From Sinorhizobium shofinae (GTDB taxonomy: Bacteria; Pseudomonadota; Alphaproteobacteria; Rhizobiales; Rhizobiaceae), in assembly GCA_001704765.1 (NCBI GenBank), contig MBFK01000093.1, forward strand, positions 1,955 to 65,954: a DNA stretch of 64,000 nt, written 5' to 3'. Below the pieces are notes generated by a model. That model saw only the letters and a program-made list of their open reading frames with translations, did no database searches and was not told the DNA's origin. Positions 55,239 to 63,724 of this stretch are shown here, piece by piece. Positions within the stretch are counted from its first letter, which is position 1. Every line of letters begins with the position of its first letter. A program made the translations under genes and the position numbers.

Positions 55239-56219
55239 TCATCTTCCGCCGACCTTGAGGCCGGGGGCAGGCCGCTCGTCGAGAATTTGTCGGCGGAAGC
55301 GGAAGAGCGCAGCCGGCCGGCCGCCGGTTGAGGCAAGGGTTCCTCCCGTCGGCTCGACGAGTTCCGCGCCCTCGACCAGCCGGCGGAAGTTCTGCTTGTG
55401 CAGATGGCGGCCGGAGATCGCCTCGACCGTTGCCTGAAGGTCCGTAAGGGTGAATTCCGGCGGCATCAATTCGAAGACCACCGGCCGGTATTTGATCTTG
55501 CCACGCAGCCGGGCGACGGCCGTCGCGACGATGCGGCGATGATCGTGTCGCATCGCCAGCCCAGCCACCGGCTTGTCGGGTTCGCGGCAATGGCCGTCGA
55601 TCAACGCTTCGCGCACCAGCCCGGCTTCGTAGAGCAGTTCGTAGCGTTCCAGCACGCGCTCCTCGTCCCAGGGAAAATCGTCGAGGCCGAAGGCCAGCCG
55701 CACGCGCGACCGGCGTTGCGCACTCGCAGCGGCTTTCTCGTCGCCGGCAAGACCGGCTTCCCAGCGGTTGAGTGAAGGCAGGATCGTCTGGTCGAGTACG
55801 GCAGGACGCCCCTGCCGCCAGTCTTCCCAGGGCAGATATCCGTACCAGTCCCGCCAATGGGCGCCGGCCTCCGCCAATCTCTCGTTGTTTTCGGCGTCGG
55901 TGCGCGTCAGTGCCAGATAGCCGACAGAGACCATGTGCTTGCCTTCCTCACCCGGCTGGCGCTGGCGTCCGCGATCGCCGAAGGTGTAGAGCTGCTCGAT
56001 ATAGCCGAGCTTCAGCGCGATTCGCTTTTCGACGCGGGCGCGCAGGCTGGCCTCGAAAGTGCGGTGGTGGGCTGGATCGAAGGGGCCGAAGGGCAAGCTG
56101 TCGCGCGTGTCGCCGTCCGTTTCGCTGACCGCGAGGATGCGCGGACTGCGGTTGACGACGGCGACGATGACCGCGTTGAGGCCAATCTCGACGGTGACCG
56201 GAGCCCCCTCAGTCTGCAT
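55239..56219 (-). CDS. nadQ: NadQ-type NAD biosynthesis regulator (Nudix-like N-domain plus winged helix)
   Basis: 326 residues. The N-terminal part resembles a Nudix fold without the catalytic box: VEIGLNAVIVAVVNRSPRIL, DSLPFGPFDPAHHRTFE, then YTFGDRGRQR and VSVGYLALTR. The C-terminal part is a winged-helix module (FTLTDLQATVEAISGRHLHK and NFRRLVEGAELVEPTGG). This matches the alphaproteobacterial NadQ family (related to NrtR) that represses nad genes. It faces nadABC-sodC, and the nadA promoter carries a fitting palindrome. Its start overlaps the upstream phosphatase-like gene by 11 bases. Confidence 0.85.
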   Translation of the reverse strand: MQTEGAPVTVEIGLNAVIVAVVNRSPRILAVSETDGDTRDSLPFGPFDPAHHRTFEASLRARVEKRIALKLGYIEQLYTFGDRGRQRQPGEEGKHMVSVGYLALTRTDAENNERLAEAGAHWRDWYGYLPWEDWRQGRPAVLDQTILPSLNRWEAGLAGDEKAAASAQRRSRVRLAFGLDDFPWDEERVLERYELLYEAGLVREALIDGHCREPDKPVAGLAMRHDHRRIVATAVARLRGKIKYRPVVFELMPPEFTLTDLQATVEAISGRHLHKQNFRRLVEGAELVEPTGGTLASTGGRPAALFRFRRQILDERPAPGLKVGGR

Positions 56220-56748
56220 GGGTCACTTTTTCCGGAAGGAGAGGCAGGAGGAAGGGGGCATTGCCATCGGCGTCCGCGCCGCGGCCGATGGCCCGCACCG
56301 CGGCGAGGAGTCTGCCCTGTCGCGACAGCGCCTCGTCGCCGATCTCCACGAGCCGTGCATTCGGCGTCGCAAAGGGCGAGGCGAGCCGCAAGCGCTTTGC
56401 GAGTGCGTCGTCGTCCTGGTCCGGCTCGACGGCAAGGGCTGCGATCAGCGCCGCAGCGGGCGAGCGGGAGACGCCCATCCAGCAATGGACGAGCAGCGGG
56501 CGGGTTCGGTCCCATCTGCGGGCGAAGTCGATGATCTGCTCGACATGCGCCTCCTGCGGCGCGATCAGGTCGCCGGTTCCGGCAAAGCTGATGTCGTTGA
56601 CACCGATCGTCAGGTGCTTCGTCCCGTCGATCACCGCCGGTCGGTGAAAATCCTGTCCTCGTGCCACCAGGCTGAGCATCTCGCGGCAACCATGACGGAC
56701 AGCCATTTCTGCGATGCGGCCGAGCGGCGATACGACGATGTCTGCCAT
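56209..56748 (-). CDS. protein tyrosine/dual-specificity-like phosphatase
   Basis: 179 residues from the ATG that directly follows the upstream stop (TGA-C-ATG); a longer frame overlaps that gene. The CX5R active site is intact: LVHCWMGVSRSPAAALI, with Cys at about residue 89 and Arg six later. It lacks a signal peptide, so it is cytoplasmic. Substrate unknown; small phosphatases of this type act on proteins or phosphorylated metabolites. It lies in the leftward unit ygfZ - HD hydrolase - this gene - nadQ, with overlaps or 1-base gaps. Confidence 0.82.
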   Translation of the reverse strand: MADIVVSPLGRIAEMAVRHGCREMLSLVARGQDFHRPAVIDGTKHLTIGVNDISFAGTGDLIAPQEAHVEQIIDFARRWDRTRPLLVHCWMGVSRSPAAALIAALAVEPDQDDDALAKRLRLASPFATPNARLVEIGDEALSRQGRLLAAVRAIGRGADADGNAPFLLPLLPEKVTHAD

Positions 56749-56749
56749 G

Positions 56750-57358
56750 TCAGGCCTCCTGACTCGCCTTGGCCCACTCCGTTTCCAGCGAAGTGAAACG
56801 CTCGGTGAAAAGCCGTTGCGCATCGACCGCGGGCAAGGGATCGATCAGCAGGGTCTCAAGCGTGACGCCACGAGGCTGGCCGAAGAACTTGCGCGCCTCC
56901 TCCTGTGAAAAGCCGGCAAGTTCTGTCGCTTCGAAATAGGCGGCGATGCGGTCGGCTTTCTTGATTCGCTCCTTGAGTTCCTTGGGGGTATGGGGTGGAA
57001 GGCCGAAGCGCAGATGGACGGCGCTTTCGAGGCGCCTCTCAACGGCCTTGTAACCGCCGCCGACCACGGCCTTGAACGGCGAAATCATATCGCCAATGAC
57101 ATATTCGGGTGCATCGTGGAGGAGCGCCATCAGGCAGTCAGCCGCATTGCAACGGTTGGTGCGGCGAAAGATATCCTCGACCAACAGACTGTGCTGGGCG
57201 ACGGAAAAGGCGTGATCGCCAGTCGTCTGCCCGTTCCAGCGGGCCACCCGCGCAAGCCCGTGGGCGATATCCGAAAGCTCGACGTCGAGCGGCGAGGGAT
57301 CGAGCAGATCGAGCCGCCGGCCGGAAAGCATCCGCTGCCACGCGCGCGCATTCATCAT
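56750..57358 (-). CDS. HD-domain hydrolase (YfbR/5'-deoxynucleotidase-like)
   Basis: 202 residues. The HD metal ligands are in TTGDHAFSVAQHSLLVEDIF, LMALLHDAPEYVIGDMISPF, and a downstream D around KKADRIAAYFEA. YfbR-like members dephosphorylate deoxynucleoside monophosphates. The start ATGATG overlaps the end of ygfZ by 4 bases, and the stop abuts the phosphatase-like gene. A nucleotide role would fit the NAD-regulatory neighbourhood but is not proven. Confidence 0.84.
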   Translation of the reverse strand: MMNARAWQRMLSGRRLDLLDPSPLDVELSDIAHGLARVARWNGQTTGDHAFSVAQHSLLVEDIFRRTNRCNAADCLMALLHDAPEYVIGDMISPFKAVVGGGYKAVERRLESAVHLRFGLPPHTPKELKERIKKADRIAAYFEATELAGFSQEEARKFFGQPRGVTLETLLIDPLPAVDAQRLFTERFTSLETEWAKASQEA

Positions 57359-58203
57359 GCGCTCGCCTCATCCGCCTCGGCCGGAAAGGCGAGACCGGTC
57401 CAGCCGGGCAGCGTCAGCGTGACCGGCACCTCGCCGGCGAGGATGGGGTCGCCCTTCGCGATAGCTTCGCCCGCCTTGTCGATGCGCACAATTGCCAGGC
57501 CCGCCTTGTCCTGGACGGTGCCGAGCGTGCCGATCGGGCGCCCGTTGATGGAAAGGCTGGTCCCGCTCGATGGGAGCGACGCCTCACCGGAGACGATGAC
57601 GACGCGGCGCCGCGCGGTGCCTCGGTGCTGCATCCTTGAGACGACCTCCTGGCCGACATAGCAGCCCTTGCGGAAGGACAGGCCGCCGTTCAGATCCATC
57701 AGCACATCATGCGGAAAGGCATCCTGCAGCGCGTAGTCTCGATTCACGACGGCGATACCGGCCGCGATCCGCAGACGATCGTAATCGGCGACGCTGGCCT
57801 CAGCGCCCGCGATTGGGCGATAGAGACGGAATACGGACATCTGTGCCTTCTCGAACCGGTGGTCGCGATAGCTGCCCTCGGGCCGTTCCTCCCCGAAGAT
57901 GACCGCGACCGGCGCCGGCGTGAGAAGGGAGAGCTCCACCGCCGATCGCAGTTTGTACATGGTCAGACGCTTCAACAGCGCCTCGAGCTGGTCGAGGGAC
58001 GTTTCGAGCCGCAACGCCTCTCCATCGCGGGAGATCAGGAAGTCGAAGAGAATCTTGCCCTGCGGCGTCAGCAGTGCGCCGGGCCTTACTTCGTCCCCAG
58101 CCAGCGCGCCGATGTCGGTGGTGATCAGACCCTGCAGAAGCGCGTCAGCGTCCTTGCCGGAAACGCTGATGATCGCGCGGTCGTCGAGGCAAAGTTTGGG
58201 CAT
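57355..58203 (-). CDS. ygfZ: YgfZ/GcvT folate-binding protein
   Basis: 282 residues. The start is the ATG preceding PKLCLDDRAIISVSGKDADA. The family hallmark KGCYVGQEVVSRMQHRGTAR, with the conserved Cys, is present around residue 190, after TPQGKILFDFLISRDG near residue 45. YgfZ binds tetrahydrofolate and supports assembly or repair of [4Fe-4S] enzymes. It leads a compact unit ending in nadQ, while NadA across the way is an Fe-S enzyme, a plausible functional link. Confidence 0.9.
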   Translation of the reverse strand: MPKLCLDDRAIISVSGKDADALLQGLITTDIGALAGDEVRPGALLTPQGKILFDFLISRDGEALRLETSLDQLEALLKRLTMYKLRSAVELSLLTPAPVAVIFGEERPEGSYRDHRFEKAQMSVFRLYRPIAGAEASVADYDRLRIAAGIAVVNRDYALQDAFPHDVLMDLNGGLSFRKGCYVGQEVVSRMQHRGTARRRVVIVSGEASLPSSGTSLSINGRPIGTLGTVQDKAGLAIVRIDKAGEAIAKGDPILAGEVPVTLTLPGWTGLAFPAEADEASA

Positions 58204-58269
58204 GGTTTCGAATCCCGTTCTCTTTGTCGAAGAGGTAGGATTTCTGCTGCTGAAGGGCAAGCGTGCCGA

Positions 58270-59022
58270 TCAATCGCCGGCGACGAAGAATTTCCACTGG
58301 CCATCGGGCGTGATGCCGACGCGGTAGAAATTGTAGCTGCCGAATTCTTCCATGCCCGCGAAATCGCCGGCTGTCACCAGCCGGAAAAGGTCGACCTTCT
58401 CCGGAGGGGTCAATGAAGACAATGGCTTTTCGGCAAAGTAGGGCCAGACATAGGCTTCCTCCGGCGTGCCCTTGTCGGCAAGGACGAAGCCGGTCGAAAG
58501 AACATCGAGCAGGATCGCGAGGATCTCGACGCCATCCTGGTCGCCGGAGAGACCCTTCAGAGTCGCAATCGGGTCTTCATCGCCGCCGCTGCCGGTCACC
58601 TGGGTCTGGGTCGGCCCCTTGCCGAGCAGGGGACGGAGCCGCTCGATGTCGCCGGAGGCTGCCGCCTCGACGATCAGCTCGCGCATGCGGGCGACCGGGG
58701 CGGGAATTTTCGACACATCGGTCAAAACCTCGACCGGCTGGACCACTTCGGGCGCGGCGTCCTTGGTCTCGGTCGCAGCCTTGTCGACGAGCGGATCGGG
58801 CATCGGAATTTCGAGCGGCACCTGCTCGTCCGGCGCGGCCTCCTCAGGCGCCTCCGCCGGCGTCGGATTCTCGCCGTTGGCAGCGGGAGCGGGAGGGGGG
58901 CCATTGAGTTCGCTCAATGCGAATGCAGCCGGAGCCGCCATCGGGGCACAGAAAACGCCGCCCGCCAACAACAGCATGACGAGGCGCGCCGCTCTGGCAC
59001 GGCCTGCAAGGTTCCGGATCAT
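58270..59022 (-). CDS. secreted protein of unknown function with Pro/Glu-rich linker
   Basis: 250 residues. A signal peptide spans 1-36 (AARLVMLLLAGGVFCAPMAAPAAFA, with fewer than 20 residues in the core). A Pro/Ala/Glu-rich disordered segment (40-85) follows. A folded C-terminal domain comes next: PVARMRELIVEAAASGDIER and LRPLLGKGPTQTQVTG, then EEAYVWPYFAEKPLSSLTPP and GSYNFYRVGITPDGQWKFFV. This C-terminal part looks like a conserved rhizobial periplasmic domain, but I cannot name it. It lies 66 bases upstream of ygfZ and 15 bases after the small gene above it, so probably the same transcript. Confidence 0.72.
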   Translation of the reverse strand: MIRNLAGRARAARLVMLLLAGGVFCAPMAAPAAFALSELNGPPPAPAANGENPTPAEAPEEAAPDEQVPLEIPMPDPLVDKAATETKDAAPEVVQPVEVLTDVSKIPAPVARMRELIVEAAASGDIERLRPLLGKGPTQTQVTGSGGDEDPIATLKGLSGDQDGVEILAILLDVLSTGFVLADKGTPEEAYVWPYFAEKPLSSLTPPEKVDLFRLVTAGDFAGMEEFGSYNFYRVGITPDGQWKFFVAGD

Positions 59023-59037
59023 GGGGCAGTCCTGATG

Positions 59038-59307
59038 CTATTGAATTGACCGCTGTGGCGAGAACTCTCCGGCGAGCATGCGCTCACGAAGCGAATTCAG
59101 CATGGCCTCGGCACCGTCTTCGCCATGCAGCCGAATGGTTTCCCGCATGGCCAGGGCTATCGCCGCGTCGGCAATGATCTCCGGCTCGATCCCATCCGCC
59201 ATGCCGTCCGCCCAGGCTTCGTTCTGGTGTTCCAGGGCCGCCTGCATTTTCTCATGAACGATCATGTCGTCGATGTCGGTCAGGCTTGGTTCCATCATTC
59301 GTTCCAT
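59038..59307 (-). CDS. small acidic protein of unknown function
   Basis: 89 residues, mostly helical and acidic: EPSLTDIDDMIVHEKMQAAL, then EPEIIADAAIALAMRETIRL and LNSLRERMLAGEFSPQR. There is no signal or membrane segment. GGAAGCC precedes the ATG; a second ATG 12 bases later is possible. It is first of the leftward set that runs to nadQ. Function unknown; the pattern suggests a small regulatory or adaptor protein. Confidence 0.68.
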   Translation of the reverse strand: MERMMEPSLTDIDDMIVHEKMQAALEHQNEAWADGMADGIEPEIIADAAIALAMRETIRLHGEDGAEAMLNSLRERMLAGEFSPQRSIQ

Positions 59308-59464
59308 GCGGCTTCCATCACGTGCAGTTGGCTAACCTAGCGCCTTTCCGCTGAACCGTAACTGAACGGGCAGACAGGCCGGTCACTTCTTACCACTCCC
59401 TTAACAACTTATCAGTCTTTTCCCGAAACGACACGGCCTCCCGGAAAAAGAGGTTAATTTCCCG

Positions 59465-59908
59465 CTAATTTCCAAAGCGCGCGACGATTTCGGACGCGAG
59501 TGTTGCACCTTCGGCACGGTATCGCTCTTCGGCGAGCGTCGCGGGCTCCGTGCAGGCCGTATAGACCGAGGCGAAGGTTCTATACCCGCGGTTGAACGCG
59601 GCCGTCATGCGCTCGCGCCGCTTCGGCTCGTCGGCAGTCTCCTTGTCGATCAGTTCCTGCACCGAGCGGCGCCAGCCGTCTTCGGGCTGGTTGAGGCAGA
59701 GATTGCGCAGATAGTGGACCGACCCGAGGATTTCGGCCAAGCGGATGAGGCGCTGCTCATAGGGCGGCGGCTTGTCTTCGACAGGAGGCGGGGCGGCGGC
59801 CTGCGTCTCCTGAGGGGCGGGGGAGGCCTCCTGCGCGGCGGCGCCTGCTGCGATCGCAAGTGCGGTGCCGGCCAGGAGAAGTCGGAATATGAGTGGTGCC
59901 ACGGTCAT
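59465..59908 (-). CDS. TIGR02301-family secreted protein
   Basis: 147 residues. The signal peptide (LIFRLLLAGTALAIAAGAAA) and a short Pro/Ala/Gln linker precede the conserved helical domain: YEQRLIRLAEILGSVHYLRN, LCLNQPEDGWRRSVQELIDK, RERMTAAFNRGYRTFASVYT. Two Cys (LCLN and TACTEP) are conserved in this alphaproteobacterial family. Function unknown, location periplasmic. Its start overlaps the NUDIX gene stop (ATGA), and the TGA ends before a short intergenic gap leading to the next leftward set. Confidence 0.85.
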   Translation of the reverse strand: MTVAPLIFRLLLAGTALAIAAGAAAQEASPAPQETQAAAPPPVEDKPPPYEQRLIRLAEILGSVHYLRNLCLNQPEDGWRRSVQELIDKETADEPKRRERMTAAFNRGYRTFASVYTACTEPATLAEERYRAEGATLASEIVARFGN

Positions 59909-60375
59909 GAGTCCATCAAATCCGAATCGGCGCCGCTTGCAAGGGCGTCGCGTCTCGGGCGGATCGACGGCCGAATGCGGGTCAGTTTTTCCACACAATG
60001 ACGGACGCTCTCCGGAATGGGCAGGGCGAAGATCTCCTCCGGCGTGAACCAGCCGACGTCTGCCGCGTCATCACAGGCGATGGCGTCACAATCGGGATCG
60101 GCCTCCACCGTGAAGACGGAGAGCAGGAAATGCCGGCTCTCCGATTGACTAGGAATGAGGTCATAGGTCTCGAAAAGCACCGGGTCGCGGCCGCAGATCC
60201 CCGTCTCTTCGGCGAGTTCGCGCAAGGCGGTTTCCGCGGGTGTCTCACCGGGCTCGGCGCGGCCGCCCGGAAAGGCATACATATCGGCGGACGGCGGATT
60301 GGCTCGACGGACGAGCAGATAGCGCCCATTCCGTTCGATGATGGCGGAGGAGGCGAGTTGGGGCTGGCGTGTCAT
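59905..60375 (-). CDS. NUDIX hydrolase
   Basis: 156 residues. The Nudix box is complete: G-R-A-E-P-G-E-T-P-A-E-T-A-L-R-E-L then A-E-E-T-G-I (GX5EX7REUXEEXGU), around residues 38-60. It is preceded by YLLVRRANPPSADMYAFPGG. It should hydrolyse a nucleoside diphosphate derivative; the AFPGG start is like MutT/ADP-ribose pyrophosphatase-type members. It is translationally coupled to the TIGR02301 gene and divergent from the SRAP gene with a 61-base gap. Confidence 0.88.
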   Translation of the reverse strand: MTRQPQLASSAIIERNGRYLLVRRANPPSADMYAFPGGRAEPGETPAETALRELAEETGICGRDPVLFETYDLIPSQSESRHFLLSVFTVEADPDCDAIACDDAADVGWFTPEEIFALPIPESVRHCVEKLTRIRPSIRPRRDALASGADSDLMDS

Positions 60376-60436
60376 TTGCGGATCTAAATTATGTGTGGTC
60401 GTTGACCCATCCTACGTGAAGTGCCACATCCATGTC

Positions 60437-61213
60437 ATGTGCGGACGTTTTGCGCTGACGGCGAGCCCGGAAGAATTGTTGGAACTGTTTGGCCTGCTGA
60501 AGGTGGAAGACTTTCCGGCGAGGTTCAATATCGCGCCGACCCAGCCGATCCTTATCATCGTCGCTTCCGAGCGGGCGGAGCCGGGCAGCAACCTGCCCGA
60601 TCGCAAGGCGATGCTCGTCCGATGGGGCTTCACCCCGGGCTGGGTGAAGGATCCGCGCACCTTTCCGCTGCTCATCAATGCCCGCGCCGAGACCGCGACG
60701 GAGAAGGCCGCCTTCCGCGCTTCGATGCGCCATCGGCGCATTCTGGTGCCCGCATCCGGCTTCTATGAGTGGCATCGTCCGCCGAAAGGCGGCCCTGAAG
60801 CCTCGCAGGCCTATTGGGTCCGGCCGAAGAAGGGCGGCATCGTCGCCTTTGCCGGTCTCATGGAGACCTGGTCGTCGGCCGACGGTTCCGAGGTCGACAC
60901 CGCCGCCATTCTCACCGCGGGCGCGAACAAGGTGATCCGGCACATCCACGATCGCATGCCTGTCATAATCCCGCCGGAGGAATTTTCCCGCTGGCTGGAC
61001 TGCAGGACGCAAGAGCCGCGCGACGTTGCCGACCTCCTGGTTCCGGCGCCGGAGGATTTTTTCGAGGCGATACCAGTGTCGGACAAGGTCAACAAGGTTG
61101 CGAATGCCGGGCCCGACCTCCAGGACGAAGTCACGCCCGTCGCGGCGGCTGTTGCGAAGAAGGCTCCCGCCGACGAGCGTGAAAAAGACAGTGGACAGAT
61201 GTCTCTCTTCTAG
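60437..61213 (+). CDS. SRAP-family protein (YedK/HMCES-like abasic-site processing)
   Basis: 258 residues from the ATG that puts Cys at position 2 (MCGRFALTASPEELLELFGL), the residue that forms a thiazolidine crosslink with abasic sites after Met removal. Other active-site pieces are RFNIAPTQPI, LINARAETATEK and ILVPASGFYEWH (catalytic Glu), and the C-terminal HDRMPVIIP with active-site His. It protects single-stranded abasic DNA. The frame is open upstream but the N-terminal Cys requirement fixes the start. Confidence 0.92.
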   Translation: MCGRFALTASPEELLELFGLLKVEDFPARFNIAPTQPILIIVASERAEPGSNLPDRKAMLVRWGFTPGWVKDPRTFPLLINARAETATEKAAFRASMRHRRILVPASGFYEWHRPPKGGPEASQAYWVRPKKGGIVAFAGLMETWSSADGSEVDTAAILTAGANKVIRHIHDRMPVIIPPEEFSRWLDCRTQEPRDVADLLVPAPEDFFEAIPVSDKVNKVANAGPDLQDEVTPVAAAVAKKAPADEREKDSGQMSLF

Positions 61214-61218
61214 CCCGA

Positions 61219-61386
61219 CTATCCCGCAGGGCGGGCGGGTCGCTTCACGCGTTTGGCGGCGACCGGCTTAGCTTTGGCCTGCAGTGCGGCGGCGAGCACG
61301 GCCTTGAGGCCGAGCGGACGATATTGCGCCACCAAGTCGGCGGCCGGCGGCTTCGGATTGGTGGTCTTGGCGGGCTTCACTTGCAT
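61219..61386 (-). CDS. 55-residue Lys/Arg/Ala/Pro-rich basic protein
   Basis: It reads MQVKPAKTTNPKPPAADLVA, then QYRPLGLKAVLAAALQAKAK, ending PVAAKRVKRPARPAG. A perfect AAGGAG lies 3 bases before the ATG. The central QYRPLGLKAVLAAAL is the only hydrophobic helix, flanked by histone-H1-like basic tails. It could bind nucleic acid. The stop is only 5 bases beyond the convergent SRAP gene. I see no named family, but the ribosome site and composition support a real gene. Confidence 0.65.
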   Translation of the reverse strand: MQVKPAKTTNPKPPAADLVAQYRPLGLKAVLAAALQAKAKPVAAKRVKRPARPAG

Positions 61387-61797
61387 AATCTCCTTGATGC
61401 TTCCCTAGAACGGAAACGCTTCGTCTTCGCATTTGTGCCCGAAAAAGGCGTTTCTCCTTGTTCCGCGCGAAACATGGATCCGGTGCAGCATGAAAGTGCA
61501 GCGCGAATCACGCTTCCCGCGTAGCGATCCCGGTCAAGCCAAATCGTGACAAATCCATGGCCGGGGTCTGTTGCTCGTGCCCACCTTTGCTTGCATGCGG
61601 CTGGCCTCTTGACCGGCGCCAAGCGACGCGCGATAAGGATCGCCATGAAAACGGTTATCTGCATTATTTGCCGGAAGATTATTCGCTAGCGATCCGCTGG
61701 CCTGGCCGTTTTCGTCTCCCGAAATCCAAGATGACAAACGTGCGGGCCGCCCCGGGCGTCATAGTGCGACGGTTGCATGCAGACTTGGAGATTTGGG
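61387..61797. other. upstream region of cysS with a possible leader peptide
   Basis: No full-length gene. A 14-codon frame at 61645-61689 (MKTVICIICRKIIR) has AAGGAT before its ATG, two Cys codons and five Ile codons, and lies about 110 bases before cysS. The rest shows nothing clear. Confidence 0.4.
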
Positions 61798-63198
61798 ATG
61801 GGCGGAATGCCGACATTGAAGCTGTACAACACGCTGACGCGGGAAAAGGCCGATTTCCGGCCGCTCGACCCTCAGAACGTCCGCATGTATGTCTGCGGCC
61901 CGACCGTCTACGACTATGCCCATATCGGCAATGCACGGCCGATCATCGTCTTCGACGTGCTTTTCCGATTGCTTCGCCATGTCTATGGGGAAAGCCACGT
62001 CACCTATGCGCGCAACATCACGGACGTCGACGACAAGATCAATGCGCGCGCCTTGCGCGACTATCCAGGCCTGCCGCTGAACGAAGCGATCCGGCGCGTC
62101 ACCGAGAAGACCGAGACGCAGTTCCTCGAGGACGCCGCGGTGCTCGGCTGCCTTGAGCCGACCGTACAGCCGCGCGCCACCGAGAGCATTGCCGAGATGA
62201 TCGAGATCATCGACAAGCTCCTCGCCAAGGGCCATGCCTATCAGGCTGAGGGTGAGGTGCTCTTCGAGACGAAGTCGATGCCGGACTATGGCCAGCTTTC
62301 CAGGCGCAATCTGGACGAGCAGCAGGCCGGCGCGCGAGTCGCGGTCGAAGCCCACAAGAAAAACCCTGGCGATTTCGTACTCTGGAAGCTTTCCGAAGAC
62401 CATGAGCCGGGCTGGGACAGTCCATGGGGGCGGGGCCGGCCCGGGTGGCACATCGAATGCTCGGCGATGAGCGGGCGTTTTCTCGGCGACGTATTCGACA
62501 TTCATGGCGGCGGGCTCGACCTGATCTTTCCGCATCACGAGAACGAGATCGCCCAGTCGCGCTGCGCGCACGGCACCGACGTTATGGCCAACGTCTGGAT
62601 GCATAACGGCTTCCTGCAGGTCGAAGGCCGCAAGATGTCGAAGTCCGAGGGCAATTTCGTCACCATTTACGAGCTTCTGCACACGGAGAAGTTCGGCGGC
62701 CGCAAATGGCCGGGCGAGGTGCTGAGGCTCGCGATGCTGATGACGCATTATCGCGAGCCGATCGACTTCTCGATCAAACGGCTGGAGGAAGCCGAGCACC
62801 TGCTCTCCAGATGGCCGGTGCCGGGTGAGGCGACGGGTGAGGCGGACGCCGCCATTGTGGCTGCACTGGCGGACGACCTCAACACGGTCGCGGCAATCCA
62901 GGCGCTGCATGCCCTGGCGCAGAAGGCGTCGGCGGATGCGCAGTACCTCGGCGCCTTCGCCGCGAGCGCCGCGCTCATCGGCGTGCTGCCGAAGGAGATC
63001 GAAGTCGACGAGGCGGTCGTCCAGGAGATCGACGGCCGCGTGCGGGCGCGCCTCGAACTCTTGAAGGCGAAGAACTATGCCGAAGCCGACAGCATCCGCG
63101 CCGATCTCCTGGCCCGAGGCATCCAGCTCAAGGACGGCAAGGATCCGGAAACGGGCGAACGGGTGACCACCTGGGAAGTGAAACGGTCACAGACCTGA
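61798..63198 (+). CDS. cysS: cysteinyl-tRNA synthetase
   Basis: 466 residues from the ATG with GGAG eight bases upstream; an in-frame ATG 9 bases later is possible. Class I signature motifs are present: [15 protein letters not shown] (HIGH) and KMSKSEGN (KMSKS). The zinc site includes [19 protein letters not shown] and [11 protein letters not shown]. It charges tRNA-Cys. The C-terminal half contains the anticodon-binding helical domain. The gene stands alone in the + direction, followed by GFA-family genes. Confidence 0.95.
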   Translation: MGGMPTLKLYNTLTREKADFRPLDPQNVRMYVCGPTVYDYAHIGNARPIIVFDVLFRLLRHVYGESHVTYARNITDVDDKINARALRDYPGLPLNEAIRRVTEKTETQFLEDAAVLGCLEPTVQPRATESIAEMIEIIDKLLAKGHAYQAEGEVLFETKSMPDYGQLSRRNLDEQQAGARVAVEAHKKNPGDFVLWKLSEDHEPGWDSPWGRGRPGWHIECSAMSGRFLGDVFDIHGGGLDLIFPHHENEIAQSRCAHGTDVMANVWMHNGFLQVEGRKMSKSEGNFVTIYELLHTEKFGGRKWPGEVLRLAMLMTHYREPIDFSIKRLEEAEHLLSRWPVPGEATGEADAAIVAALADDLNTVAAIQALHALAQKASADAQYLGAFAASAALIGVLPKEIEVDEAVVQEIDGRVRARLELLKAKNYAEADSIRADLLARGIQLKDGKDPETGERVTTWEVKRSQT

Positions 63199-63241
63199 CC
63201 ATTGGTGCGCCACGGCGGCACCTTTAGACGAGGAGGAAGAA

Positions 63242-63724
63242 ATGGCTGACGATGTCCGTACCGGCGGATGCCAATGTGGTGCGGTCCGCTTCCGCGTCGA
63301 GGGCAAGCTCGGCGACGCCTCGGTTTGCCATTGCCGCATGTGCCAGAAGGCGAGCGGCAATTTCTATCTGCCGCTCGTTTCGGTGCGCGGGGCGAAAGTC
63401 GCCTGGACGCGGGGCGAGCGCAAGCGGTTCCAGTCATCCAATGCGGTTTGGCGGGGTTTCTGCGGCGATTGCGGCACGCCGCTCACCTTCGAGGCGCCGG
63501 ACGGCATGGCGCTGGCGATTGCCGCATTCGACAGGCCCGAAGGCATCACACCGACGATCCAGTGGGGTAGCGAGGCGAAATTGCCCTATGTCGATCACGT
63601 GCCGAACCTTCCCGCTGAGGAGACGATGGCCGATGTCGATGCGGCTTCTTACCTGGCCGATCTTGTTTCCTATCAGCATCCCGATCATGACACCGAAACG
63701 TGGCCCCCGGAGGAGAGACGATGA
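63242..63724 (+). CDS. GFA-family (glutathione-dependent formaldehyde-activating enzyme-like) protein
   Basis: 160 residues. The zinc-site cysteines are TGGCQCGAVRF, CHCRMCQKASG, and GFCGDCGTPL, the standard GFA fold with a structural zinc. Most members have no proven substrate; formaldehyde or glutathione-adduct chemistry is only the family label. AGGAGGAAGAA precedes the ATG. The next gene is a close paralogue that overlaps by 4 bases (ATGA), so both are in one operon. Confidence 0.87.
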   Translation: MADDVRTGGCQCGAVRFRVEGKLGDASVCHCRMCQKASGNFYLPLVSVRGAKVAWTRGERKRFQSSNAVWRGFCGDCGTPLTFEAPDGMALAIAAFDRPEGITPTIQWGSEAKLPYVDHVPNLPAEETMADVDAASYLADLVSYQHPDHDTETWPPEERR

